From contig CAXDRX010000004.1 of NCBI GenBank assembly GCA_963991985.1, forward strand, positions 53,090-117,089: 64,000 nucleotides of DNA, in the 5' to 3' direction. Within the stretch, counting starts at the first letter, position 1. The number at the start of each line of letters is the position of its first letter. Below are positions 26,455 through 35,242 of the stretch, in pieces. Both the position numbers and the translations under genes were made by a program. Origin of the DNA: MED-G17 sp963991985 (GTDB lineage Bacteria; Bacteroidota; Bacteroidia; NS11-12g; UBA9320). The notes beneath the pieces were generated by a model that was not told where the DNA came from, ran no database searches, and was given only the letters and a program-made list of their open reading frames with translations.

Positions 26455-26495
26455 TTGAAAATTAAATAAACTGCATGTAAATTTTGCTAATTTTG
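26455..26495 (+). promoter_or_regulatory. Candidate promoter of the PAS-UbiA gene
   Basis: TTG at 26455-26457, then 20 bases, then TAAATTTTG (26478-26486); a second, perfect TAATTTTG lies at 26488-26495. The ATG is at 26500, so either box implies a leader of at most about ten bases. Confidence 0.4.
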
Positions 26496-26499
26496 CTCC

Positions 26500-27783
26500 A
26501 TGGCAGAGGCTAAAAGTGTAATAACTTGTGACATGGAGGGTATTATTGAAACCTTCAATGAAGGCGCAGAAAAGATTTTTGGTTACAAATCAGAAGAAGT
26601 GGTGGGTAAAAAAAGAGTATCCATGTTTTCTCCCGGAGAAATTGTCTTACAAAATGTAGGTCTTTGGCTCAAAGAAGCCAGTAAAAATGGAGAATATCTG
26701 ACAGAAACACAGTTTGTTCACAAAGACGGTCGATCGATCAATGCAAACATCAGAATTACGCCCACCTTTGCCAATGGAAAAGAGAATGGCCAAACAGGAT
26801 ACTGCGGAGTAACAGAGCTCATCGATAAAGAGGTTTCGGTCCCCATCAAGTTTTCAACCAAACTAATCAAAGGACTGGCCATTACAAGATTACCTTTCAT
26901 TTCAGCAGTTATTATGCCAGCACTGGTGGCAGGAGCTTTCGCAGCACACAATCTTTCATCAGGGTCGTTCAATACATTCCACTTTGTTTTGTCCATACTG
27001 GGTGTGGTTCTTCTGCATTTGGGGAGCAATGTTCTTAATGATTATTTTGATGTCAAAGATGGAACGGATGACGCCAACAACGATTACTTTCTTCAATATT
27101 CAGGTGGAAGTCGAGCCATAGAGCTTGGTTTAATAACGCTTAAGGGAACCAAAAAACTAGGATGGATTTTGGTTGGTTTTGCAGCTGGGATTGGTGCCTA
27201 TCTCACTTACACAGTTGGCATGGGGGCCTTATGGATTGGTTTGGCAGGTTTGTTTCTGGGGTACTTTTATACTGCTCCTCCGTTACGATTGGTGGCGCGA
27301 AGAGGTTTGGGAGAATTGGCCATTTCCTTGGCTTTTGGTCCTCTTGTAACCCTTGGTGTCTATTATGTTCTTTCTGGCGTTTTAAGTTTAGATGCTTTTC
27401 TGATCGGATTGGCGCCAGGTTTTTTAACAGCGAATATTTTACTCATCAATGAATTCCCGGATGCAAAAAGTGATGCGACAACAGGAAAAAATCACTTGGT
27501 TGTAACTTTCGGAAAAAAGAAATCAATCAATATTTATTTGGGCATCTGCATTCTAAGTTTTTTAGCGAATCTTTATGCTTTTTTTAATATCATGTACACT
27601 AAAGGCAACCTAATATTCCTTGGTGTAGCGATTGTATCATTTCTTTTTGGTTTGAAACTGGTTTCTGACATAAGAAAAAATTACGACAGCCGAAAGTTGG
27701 TCAAAACCAATGTCAATACCATCGCCCTAAGTGCACTTACTGGTTTGGCAATGGCTGCTGGTATTTATTTTTTTGGTGGGTAG
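26500..27783 (+). CDS. PAS domain-UbiA prenyltransferase fusion (MenA-like)
   Basis: 427 residues. Residues about 1-110 are a PAS domain (CDMEGIIETFNEGAEKIFGY, KKRVSMFSPGE, FVHKDGRSINANIRITP). Residues about 120-427 are a UbiA-type membrane prenyltransferase with eight or nine helices and two Asp-rich loops: NDYFDVKDGTDDANN (about 182-196) and NEFPDAKSDATTGKN (about 318-332). These bind the Mg-prenyl diphosphate. The second loop resembles MenA (1,4-dihydroxy-2-naphthoate prenyltransferase of menaquinone synthesis). The PAS domain may let the enzyme sense redox, oxygen or a small ligand. There is no frame break between the two domains. The gene ends overlapping the convergent glycosyltransferase gene by 19 bases. 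Confidence 0.9.
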   Translation: MAEAKSVITCDMEGIIETFNEGAEKIFGYKSEEVVGKKRVSMFSPGEIVLQNVGLWLKEASKNGEYLTETQFVHKDGRSINANIRITPTFANGKENGQTGYCGVTELIDKEVSVPIKFSTKLIKGLAITRLPFISAVIMPALVAGAFAAHNLSSGSFNTFHFVLSILGVVLLHLGSNVLNDYFDVKDGTDDANNDYFLQYSGGSRAIELGLITLKGTKKLGWILVGFAAGIGAYLTYTVGMGALWIGLAGLFLGYFYTAPPLRLVARRGLGELAISLAFGPLVTLGVYYVLSGVLSLDAFLIGLAPGFLTANILLINEFPDAKSDATTGKNHLVVTFGKKKSINIYLGICILSFLANLYAFFNIMYTKGNLIFLGVAIVSFLFGLKLVSDIRKNYDSRKLVKTNVNTIALSALTGLAMAAGIYFFGG

Positions 27784-29198
27784 AAATCGTTAATGTCATA
27801 AATATCATAAGCTTCCTTTGACAACATTGGGGTGAAACGGATTTGCATATTCTCTCCAAACGACTTTTTCGCAACGATTATATATTTCGCCTTTCCATTC
27901 GTGTGAGCCAATAATTTCTTTGGCTCGGCAATTTCTTCATTGTTCATGAGCCACCCTTTTCTATGGCTGAAATAAAATGGTGTTGGATTTGGATGTGAAT
28001 TGATAACGATTAAATCTTTATTGGATGCTCCAACTAAGCTTAAATCTTTCTCTAGTGACTCAAAAGCGAAAAAATCTTTTTTTCTGGTAAAATCATCTTT
28101 CTGGGTAAAAAAATTGTCTGCTACAAAGCCAATCAAAAAAAGAACAATGAGTCTTTGGCTTTTTATTTCACTCAACCCATAACCTGCAATCAATGCTAGG
28201 AGTGGGGTAAGGGGTACCATGTAATAGCTATGATGAACAAATGTCCATCCTGCCTTTAAAATAATAGGTAAATACGCAAAAAGGCCTAGAAGAAATACAT
28301 AGAAAAAATGCCATTCTTTTTTTTTTATAATGAAAAAAACACCCAAAAGAAATAGCCCAAAACCAACGAAATGAAGAGGATGTTCATAAAAGTTTTTTAA
28401 AAAAAGGATGGGTTCAGATAAAATTTCTGAAAGTCCGGATGAAAAAGATTTGCCCGAAAAAAAGTGATAAAAGCCAAAGTGTTGAGTAAGGTAGGGTGAC
28501 CAGTAGAAGTACCAAAATATTATGAAAATAAATCCTGGACAAAGAACTCCTAAAAGAAAAACTTTTTTTCTCCAATCTATTTGCCCATCCAAAAAAGGGA
28601 AAATGAAAAAAGAATAGGCATAGCCAGCGGGAAGTTTAGACAGTGTCCCAAGGGGCAACAAAAGAATAGCAAGAAAAAGGTGTTTGTAACGGCCCTCTTT
28701 TAAATAAACATAGCCATAATAAAGACCGATAATGACGATCGAAATGGCAAATGTGTCCGGCATAATTTTTCTTCCATATTTAAACCAATGCGAGAAAATC
28801 AAAACAAAAGTGGCTAAAAAAGCGAGCTTCTTGTTCCAAGCAAGTTTTAGTAACTTAAAAAAATAAAAAATACCAGCAGAGCTGACCATCAAATTGATAA
28901 GACGCCCATACCAGTGATCATAACCAAATACCAGAGAGAAAAGGTAGATAAGATAGTTAAAGAAAGGGAACTCCATTCCTGTTATACCAGTTTTATCGCC
29001 AGCAAAATCTATGCGTGGGTAAAAAATATTATTGGAAACTTCCAAAAAATTACGGGCGACCATTGAAACAGTGGTCTGCCTCCAATTGTGGTTGGCCTCA
29101 AGTGGTGAAAAAGTGATTCCGTAAATACGAATAACAAAGGCAATCAGAATCCAAAATCGAATATCAGACAGCAGAAGATTCAGTCTTCTTTTTGCCAT
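27765..29198 (-). CDS. GT-C glycosyltransferase (ArnT/PMT_2 family)
   Basis: 477 residues with about ten to twelve membrane helices. Near the N-terminus, ITFSPLEANHNWRQTTVSMVARNF is the first periplasmic loop of the family, in which an acidic residue (here Glu) serves as catalytic base. The PMT_2 region follows (GYDHWYGRLINLMVSSAGIFYFFKL). Such enzymes move a sugar from a polyprenyl-phosphate donor to lipid A, protein or glycan on the periplasmic side. Acceptor unknown. The start overlaps the end of the DUF2911 gene by 19 bases, suggesting one transcript. Confidence 0.88.
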   Translation of the reverse strand: MAKRRLNLLLSDIRFWILIAFVIRIYGITFSPLEANHNWRQTTVSMVARNFLEVSNNIFYPRIDFAGDKTGITGMEFPFFNYLIYLFSLVFGYDHWYGRLINLMVSSAGIFYFFKLLKLAWNKKLAFLATFVLIFSHWFKYGRKIMPDTFAISIVIIGLYYGYVYLKEGRYKHLFLAILLLPLGTLSKLPAGYAYSFFIFPFLDGQIDWRKKVFLLGVLCPGFIFIIFWYFYWSPYLTQHFGFYHFFSGKSFSSGLSEILSEPILFLKNFYEHPLHFVGFGLFLLGVFFIIKKKEWHFFYVFLLGLFAYLPIILKAGWTFVHHSYYMVPLTPLLALIAGYGLSEIKSQRLIVLFLIGFVADNFFTQKDDFTRKKDFFAFESLEKDLSLVGASNKDLIVINSHPNPTPFYFSHRKGWLMNNEEIAEPKKLLAHTNGKAKYIIVAKKSFGENMQIRFTPMLSKEAYDIYDINDFYPPKK

Positions 29199-30037
29199 GC
29201 GTCAATCTCTTTCTGGATGCTATTCATGTACATTTCTCTACCCGCTTTTTCTGCTAGTTTGAGCGCTTTACGATTCACTTCAATGGCGGAAGATGTTTTG
29301 TTTTGAGCAAAAAGAATTTGGGCTTTTTTACGAACCATCCAGTAGCTATTGGTCTGGTCAATTGCCTTATCAATCCAGCCAAGGGCTTTGTTTAAGTCAA
29401 GCTGTTTGTCGAGATAATAGCTTGCAGCACTATAATAAGTGTTTGCTGCAACACCTTGCATGGCTTTGTCTATATTTTTAAGCACTTCCAAGTCGGTTTC
29501 AAGATCTACTTGAAAAGCAACTCGAGTATGTCCCCAAGCCAAAATTATCGTACATTGTATATCCGATAGATCTTCAATTGATATTTGGAAAGTTTCTGCA
29601 AAATTTGCTTCTGTTTGAGATTCAACTTTGAATCGCATTAAATTCTCCGTTTCCGAATAATCCTTTCCACCAGTTCCCCAAAGACTGGTATTCTTGTGAA
29701 AAACAAACTCCCAAGAATCTTTATTTGGAATGGTGTATATGGCATATTGACCCGCAGGCACTTCTTGACCCAAAATTTCAACATCGGTACTCAATTTAAT
29801 TTTCGTACTTGCATTGGCTCCGGTTCTCCATAACTGATTGTAAGGTACCAAATCTCCAAAAATAGTCCTACCCCGAGCCGAAGGCCTAGAGTATTCGATA
29901 TTGATGTCGGTCAGACCTACTTTTTGATAGATTTTGGCGTATGGACTTTTTTTAGGGATTGTAATCTGCGCAAAGGCATAGGTAGTAACCCCAAAGTAAA
30001 AAATGAAAAGACGCAATAAAACAGACTTGTAATGCAT
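29180..30037 (-). CDS. DUF2911 exported protein
   Basis: 285 residues with a signal peptide (LLRLFIFYFGVTTYAFAQ). DUF2911 covers about 25-165 and shows the diagnostic SRPSARGRTIFGDLVPYNQLWRTGANASTKI segment. The last 110 residues are helical with a tetratricopeptide-like character (NKALGWIDKAIDQTNSYWMVRKKAQILF). The family is common in Bacteroidota and of unknown function. It is probably the first gene of a two-gene unit with the glycosyltransferase. Confidence 0.9.
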   Translation of the reverse strand: MHYKSVLLRLFIFYFGVTTYAFAQITIPKKSPYAKIYQKVGLTDINIEYSRPSARGRTIFGDLVPYNQLWRTGANASTKIKLSTDVEILGQEVPAGQYAIYTIPNKDSWEFVFHKNTSLWGTGGKDYSETENLMRFKVESQTEANFAETFQISIEDLSDIQCTIILAWGHTRVAFQVDLETDLEVLKNIDKAMQGVAANTYYSAASYYLDKQLDLNKALGWIDKAIDQTNSYWMVRKKAQILFAQNKTSSAIEVNRKALKLAEKAGREMYMNSIQKEIDAWQKED

Positions 30038-30113
30038 AGACTTTCAAATAAAAAACATTAGAAATTTACAAACCAAAAAAATACGCTTTAATCTCCATGA
30101 CAAGTAGGTTTTA

Positions 30114-30121
30114 TATATTCG
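30114..30121 (+). promoter_or_regulatory. Candidate -7 box of the PPIase cluster
   Basis: TATATTCG matches seven of eight positions of TAnnTTTG and ends 6 bases before the ATG at 30128. The -33 region has no clear TTTG, so this is weak by itself; the distance repeats the pattern seen upstream of other genes here. Confidence 0.3.
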
Positions 30122-30127
30122 CAGTCT

Positions 30128-32083
30128 ATGTTTCTAAAGAGAAATTATTTTGTCTTGTGTTTGGTTTTTTTTACCACGCAATTATTGGCACAAGATCATG
30201 GAAAATTCATTTTTTCTTATGGTAATCAAAAAGTTTTTCAAGACGAGTTTGAAAGAGCTTTTTCCAAAAACAACAACTTCGAAAAACAGAGCCCTTCAGA
30301 CAGTGCAATTCAAGAATATCTTGACTTATACGTCAAATTTAAATTAAAAGTGGCCGAAGCATATCGCCAAAAATTGGATACACAAAAAAGCTTCAAAAAC
30401 GAATTGGCGGGTTACCGAAAACAACTGGCACAACCTTATTTGGTAGACAAGGAATCAAATGAAAAGTTGGTCCAAGAAGCTTACCAAAGGTATTTAATGG
30501 AGGTCAATGCAAGCCATATCATGATTTCTCTACCATCCAACCCGACTCCTTCAGATACACAGAAAGCCTACCTAAAGGCCATGAGATACTACGAGCAAAT
30601 CATAAGTGGAGAGCTTAATTTTGATTCAACTGCATACAACTATTCCGAGGACAGGTCTGCAAAATTGAATTATGGGAATTTGGGTTATTTTACTGCCTTT
30701 TCTATGATTTATCCCTTTGAAAATGTTGCATTTTCAACACCCATCAATGGCATTTCTAAACCTTTTAAAACTAGATTTGGCTATCACATAGTAAAAGTAC
30801 ATGACAAACGCAAAAGTTTGGGTAAAATCAAAGTAGCCCACATAATGAAGAGATTCAATAAAGAGGAAGAATCTTCGGAAGCCAAAATAAAGATAGACGA
30901 AATATACAAACGACTAAACAATGGAGAACCATTTGAAAGCTTGGTGAGTCAATTTTCAGAAGATTTTAATTCAAGAAAAAGAGGAGGTACTTTACAAGGA
31001 TTTCGATACACAGATAACAACATACCCCTAGAATTTAGAGATGCAGCGTTTTCTTTGAAAAATGACGGCGATTTTTCAAAACCAATTAAAACAAAATACA
31101 GTTGGCACATCATCAAGAGAATAGAACTAAATCCAATCGGAAGCTTCGAAATGTTGGAAGATCAAATAAAATTAAGAGTTTCGAGAGATGGAAGAAATGC
31201 TCTAAACAAAAGTGCGATGATAGAGCGTCTTATAGAAGAAAATGGCATTGTCGAAAATCCAACTCAAATAGACAAAATATTTGGTTCAATAGCAAAAGAT
31301 TCAGTTTCTAAATCCAATTGGAAACCAAGTGATCAGCTGTACACCAATGAAATTTTGTTTTCTATTCAAAAAGAAAACTATACACAAGGAAAATTTGTAG
31401 ATTACATCAAATCCAAAAGATTTCCAAAAAATCAAGATATACACGAAGTTTTGTCCAAATACTATAAAGGATTTAAGGATGAATGTGTCATGACTTATGA
31501 GGAAGAGAACTTAGAAAAAAAATATCCAGATTTCAAAAACTTGATGCAAGAATACGAAGAGGGGATTCTTTTGTTTGAGCTAATGGACAAAGAAATTTGG
31601 TCAAAAGCTTCCCAGGATTCGACAGGTTTGATTCAATTCTTCGAGCAAAATAGAAACCAATATTATTGGGAAGAAAGAGTTGATATAGACCGGTATATTG
31701 TTGATCCAAGCATAGCCAAGAAAGTACAAAAGGCCATAAAGAAAAATAAAGAGAAGACATGGATTTTGGAAAAGTTTAATAAAAACAACCCACTTGCAGT
31801 GTCTGTTACGGGTGGTTTGTATGAAAAGTCGAAGGAAGAATTCTTGAAAGATGTACAAGTTGATGATCCAATTAAAATGATTGATTTAGGCAATGGTCAA
31901 ATGGAAATTTTTCATACGAAAAATACCATTCCAAAAACTCGAAAAGAGCTAGAAGAGACCAAAGGTCTTGTAACGGCAGACTATCAAAAATATTTAGAAG
32001 ATATGTGGATAAAGAAATTGAAGCAACTATATCCAATCAAGCTCAACCAGGAAGGAATTCAGCAGCTTTTCAAGTCAAATTGA
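30128..32083 (+). CDS. Parvulin-type peptidylprolyl isomerase (two PPIase domains)
   Basis: 651 residues, signal peptide at about 1-21 (FVLCLVFFTTQLLAQ). Two rotamase domains follow: the first at about 130-235 (ASHIMISLPSN, then NYGNLGYFTAF and FKTRFGYHIVKV) and the second at about 237-340 (KVAHIMKRFN, GGTLQGFRY, IKTKYSWHIIKR). The 300-residue C-terminus has no motif I recognise. It is a periplasmic foldase, probably for outer-membrane proteins. First gene of a four-gene unit with a lipoprotein, a SurA-like PPIase and MoxR. Confidence 0.92.
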   Translation: MFLKRNYFVLCLVFFTTQLLAQDHGKFIFSYGNQKVFQDEFERAFSKNNNFEKQSPSDSAIQEYLDLYVKFKLKVAEAYRQKLDTQKSFKNELAGYRKQLAQPYLVDKESNEKLVQEAYQRYLMEVNASHIMISLPSNPTPSDTQKAYLKAMRYYEQIISGELNFDSTAYNYSEDRSAKLNYGNLGYFTAFSMIYPFENVAFSTPINGISKPFKTRFGYHIVKVHDKRKSLGKIKVAHIMKRFNKEEESSEAKIKIDEIYKRLNNGEPFESLVSQFSEDFNSRKRGGTLQGFRYTDNNIPLEFRDAAFSLKNDGDFSKPIKTKYSWHIIKRIELNPIGSFEMLEDQIKLRVSRDGRNALNKSAMIERLIEENGIVENPTQIDKIFGSIAKDSVSKSNWKPSDQLYTNEILFSIQKENYTQGKFVDYIKSKRFPKNQDIHEVLSKYYKGFKDECVMTYEEENLEKKYPDFKNLMQEYEEGILLFELMDKEIWSKASQDSTGLIQFFEQNRNQYYWEERVDIDRYIVDPSIAKKVQKAIKKNKEKTWILEKFNKNNPLAVSVTGGLYEKSKEEFLKDVQVDDPIKMIDLGNGQMEIFHTKNTIPKTRKELEETKGLVTADYQKYLEDMWIKKLKQLYPIKLNQEGIQQLFKSN

Positions 32084-32934
32084 GCAATTTCAAGTACACA
32101 CTATCGCTTTTGATTGTTGCCAATTTTTTGGCAGCTTGTCAAAACAAGCAAGAACTACCACAGGAAGTGGTTGCTTCTTTTGGAGACAAACTCCTCACCA
32201 AAAAAGAAGTTGCCCAAGCCACTACAGGGGCAAAAAATCAAGAAGATAGTTTTTTTTTAGCAACAAAATTTGTGCGCAGCTGGATGAAAAGACAAGTGTT
32301 GATTTATCAAGCCAATCAACAACTTGGTCAACTTTCAGAAGAGCAACAAAAATTGATTGATACGTATGAAGGCGACTTGCAAATACATGAGCTTAGAAAA
32401 AAATATGTAAAAGAAATTTCAAAAATGGAAATCACAGAGACTGATCTTTTTGCATATTACCAATCCAACAAAAAGAACTTTGAGTTGAAGGAAAATATTG
32501 TGCAGCTTGAATTCATTAAAATTCCCAATCAATACAAAAACATGGAACAATCATGGAAGCATTTTAAAAGAAACAAGAGAAACAAACGCAACGAACTTGT
32601 GCAATACGTGCAACAAAATGATGGTTTTCAATTCAATGATACCAACAAGTGGTTAAGGTTTGTTGATGTCTTAAAGGAAATCCCAATCAATACATACAAC
32701 GAAGAGCATTTTTTGAGCAACAACAAGTTCATCCGAATCAAAGACCAATCCTTTACTTATTTTGTAAGAATCCTCAATTTCAAAATAAAAGATGACCTTT
32801 CTCCCTTTGCATTTGAAAAAGAAAAAATTAAGGAGATATTGATCAACAAAAGAAAGATTAGCTTCTTAGATAGTATAGAAAATAAAATGATTAGGGACGC
32901 AATACAAAACAATAAACTAAAGCTTTACCAATGA
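32080..32934 (+). CDS. Lipoprotein of the PPIase operon (PpiC-like N-domain)
   Basis: 284 residues from the TTG at 32080, which overlaps the TGA of the preceding gene (TTGA). An in-frame extension upstream only shadows that gene. The lipobox is FLAAC (Cys near residue 21). The helical body (VASFGDKLLTKKEVAQAT, then a long coil) resembles the N- and C-terminal chaperone parts of SurA/PrsA proteins, but no complete rotamase domain is visible. It probably acts as a chaperone with the flanking PPIases. The stop overlaps the next ATG (ATGA). Confidence 0.85.
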   Translation: MSNFKYTLSLLIVANFLAACQNKQELPQEVVASFGDKLLTKKEVAQATTGAKNQEDSFFLATKFVRSWMKRQVLIYQANQQLGQLSEEQQKLIDTYEGDLQIHELRKKYVKEISKMEITETDLFAYYQSNKKNFELKENIVQLEFIKIPNQYKNMEQSWKHFKRNKRNKRNELVQYVQQNDGFQFNDTNKWLRFVDVLKEIPINTYNEEHFLSNNKFIRIKDQSFTYFVRILNFKIKDDLSPFAFEKEKIKEILINKRKISFLDSIENKMIRDAIQNNKLKLYQ

Positions 32935-34274
32935 AAAAAATCCTCTACACATTTGCAATATGCTTTTCGATCACCCATTGTTTTGCTCAAGTTACAGTAA
33001 TTGAAAAGTCCATTGGTTTGGTTGGAGAAAACGTCATCTGGCTTTCTGATTTGGAGACAGAGTTTCTCCAAATGAAAGATCAAAGTAATGCAACCAAAGA
33101 GGAATTAAAATGCACCTTAATCGATCAATTGCTGCTACAAAAGCTTATTTTACACATGGCAAAGATGGATAGCATAGAGGTGCAAGATGAAATGGTGGAT
33201 GCCGAAATAGATAGGAGAATCAGATTTTATGCAAGTCAAGCTGGAGGTATGAATGCCTTGGAAAAATATTTGGGAAAAAAAGTATTTGAGTACAAAGCCG
33301 AAATCCGTCCAAAGATTAAAGATCAAATGATTATCCAGCAGGCTCAGCAAAGTCTCCTGTCAGAAGTAAACATCAGTCCAACGGAAATCAAACAATATTA
33401 TCAATCCATTCCAAGAGATAGCTTGCCAGTTTTTGAGTCTGAAGTGGAAATTGCACAAATCGTGGTAGAACCAAAACCAAGCAAATTTGCCATGGAATTC
33501 GCCAAAAATACAATTGAAGATATTCGGCAAAAAATATTAGACAATGATAGAGACTTTGCCATGATGGCCAAAATTTATAGTGATGATCCCGGAAGCAAAA
33601 AACAAGGCGGGGAATTGGGTTATTTCTCGAGAGGAAAAATGGTCCCTGAATTTGAAGCTGCTGCTTTCCGATTAAAAAGTAAAGACTCAATTTCGCCCAT
33701 TGTCAAAACAAAGTATGGTTTTCATATCATCCAGCTCATCAATCGAAAAGGCCAAGAGATAAATGCACGACATATCTTGGTAAAGCCTAAAACGGTTGCT
33801 TCTGACTTTGAGAAAAGTAAAAAATACCTAGAACAAGTAGCTGAGGACATCAAGCTGAACAAGTTGGACTGGTGTCAAGCAGTAAAAAAAATTAGTGAAG
33901 ATGAGGAGACAAAAGCACAATGTGGTTATTTAACAGACCCTATGACCGGTGCACAAGTAATTCCAGTGTCCAATTTAGATGCTGAACTCACTGCACGTCT
34001 TGATTTTTTACAATCAGGAGAATTATCAACGGTTCATCAAACTTTTTCTCCGGATGGTTCCCCAATGTACAGATTGTTGTATTTAAAATCTATTTCAGAG
34101 CCACACAAAGCCGATTTCCAAAGAGACTATCTCAAACTTCAGCTGCTTGCTTTGGAAAAAAAGAAACAAGAAAGAGTGAGGAATTGGAGTAAGGAATACA
34201 AAAACAATGTCTTTATCCAAGTAGACGATGAATATCATACCTGTGAAGAAGTAAAACAATGGATGAAAAAATAG
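32931..34274 (+). CDS. surA: SurA-like periplasmic peptidylprolyl isomerase
   Basis: 447 residues. Signal peptide (ILYTFAICFSITHCFAQ), SurA N-terminal helical domain at about 20-155 (IGLVGENVIWLSDLETEFLQM), parvulin domain 1 at about 165-275 (EIAQIVVEPKPS, GGELGYFSRGKMVPEFEAAAF, VKTKYGFHIIQL) and a more divergent domain 2 at about 277-385 (ARHILVKPK). It escorts outer-membrane proteins to the BAM complex. Translationally coupled to the lipoprotein upstream (ATGA) and overlapping moxR by 16 bases. Confidence 0.92.
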   Translation: MKKILYTFAICFSITHCFAQVTVIEKSIGLVGENVIWLSDLETEFLQMKDQSNATKEELKCTLIDQLLLQKLILHMAKMDSIEVQDEMVDAEIDRRIRFYASQAGGMNALEKYLGKKVFEYKAEIRPKIKDQMIIQQAQQSLLSEVNISPTEIKQYYQSIPRDSLPVFESEVEIAQIVVEPKPSKFAMEFAKNTIEDIRQKILDNDRDFAMMAKIYSDDPGSKKQGGELGYFSRGKMVPEFEAAAFRLKSKDSISPIVKTKYGFHIIQLINRKGQEINARHILVKPKTVASDFEKSKKYLEQVAEDIKLNKLDWCQAVKKISEDEETKAQCGYLTDPMTGAQVIPVSNLDAELTARLDFLQSGELSTVHQTFSPDGSPMYRLLYLKSISEPHKADFQRDYLKLQLLALEKKKQERVRNWSKEYKNNVFIQVDDEYHTCEEVKQWMKK

Positions 34275-35242
34275 ATATAAACGAATATACCAGTGATGTA
34301 GAAGGTGCAAAAGCGTTGGCTTCACGCGTCGAAAAATTTAAAGAGGAAGTTGCCAAATCAATTGTAGGTCAGGAAGAGGCAATTCAGCTTGTGCTCAATG
34401 CAATTTTAAGCAATGGGCATAGTTTGTTGGTTGGTGTGCCAGGTTTGGCCAAGACCCTTCTGGTACAATCCATTGCAAAAGTATTGAAGCTGAAATTTGG
34501 GAGAATTCAATTCACACCCGATTTGATGCCTTCGGATATTACCGGTGCTGAAATTCTTGACTCTGAAAGGAACTTTAAATTTATGGAAGGTCCCATTTTT
34601 ACCAACCTTTTGCTTGCAGATGAAATCAATAGAACGCCTCCAAAAACACAGGCCGCACTTTTAGAAGCGATGCAAGAGAAAAAAGTTACGGTAGGAGGGA
34701 ATGAACATCTTTTGCCAGAACCATTTTTTACATTGGCCACCCAAAATCCAATTGAGCAGGAAGGTACTTACCCTTTGCCCGAAGCGCAGTTGGATCGATT
34801 TATGTATCAAATAAATTTGGACTATCCTAGCTTTGAGGAGGAAGTTCAAGTGGTAAAGAACACAACTTCTGATTTAAAAGCAGAAATGGAGGAGTTGTTT
34901 TCTTCTTCTGAACTTTTGTATTTTCAGTCATTGGTTCGAAGGGTTCCAGTGGCAGACAATGTGATTGAGTATGCTGTTAATTTGGTAAGCAAAACGAGAC
35001 CATCTAAGGACGAAAAGAATGAAATCGCCAAAAAATACATTACCTATGGTGCAGGGCCTAGGGCTAGTCAGTTTTTGATTTTAGGTGCCAAAAGCAATGC
35101 TTTACTCAATGGAAAATTGAGCCCTGATATTGAGGACATTCGAAACATTGCACTCCCAGTTTTGAGGCATAGGATAAGAAAAAATTATGTTGCTGATGCA
35201 GAGGGGTTCAGCGTAGACAACATCATAAAATCACTCTTCTAG
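34259..35242 (+). CDS. MoxR family AAA+ ATPase
   Basis: 327 residues. Walker A GVPGLAKTLLVQ (about 60-71), Walker B LLADEINRTPPKTQAALLEAMQE, sensor 1 ATQNPIEQEGTYPLPEAQLDRF, then the C-terminal lid (YGAGPRASQFLILGAKSNALL). MoxR ATPases act as chaperones that mature partner complexes, often VWA proteins; the usual DUF58/VWA neighbours are absent here, though a VWA protein is encoded at 50458. It overlaps the SurA gene by 16 bases, and its TAG interlocks with the stop of the convergent PpiD gene. Confidence 0.94.
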   Translation: MDEKIDINEYTSDVEGAKALASRVEKFKEEVAKSIVGQEEAIQLVLNAILSNGHSLLVGVPGLAKTLLVQSIAKVLKLKFGRIQFTPDLMPSDITGAEILDSERNFKFMEGPIFTNLLLADEINRTPPKTQAALLEAMQEKKVTVGGNEHLLPEPFFTLATQNPIEQEGTYPLPEAQLDRFMYQINLDYPSFEEEVQVVKNTTSDLKAEMEELFSSSELLYFQSLVRRVPVADNVIEYAVNLVSKTRPSKDEKNEIAKKYITYGAGPRASQFLILGAKSNALLNGKLSPDIEDIRNIALPVLRHRIRKNYVADAEGFSVDNIIKSLF

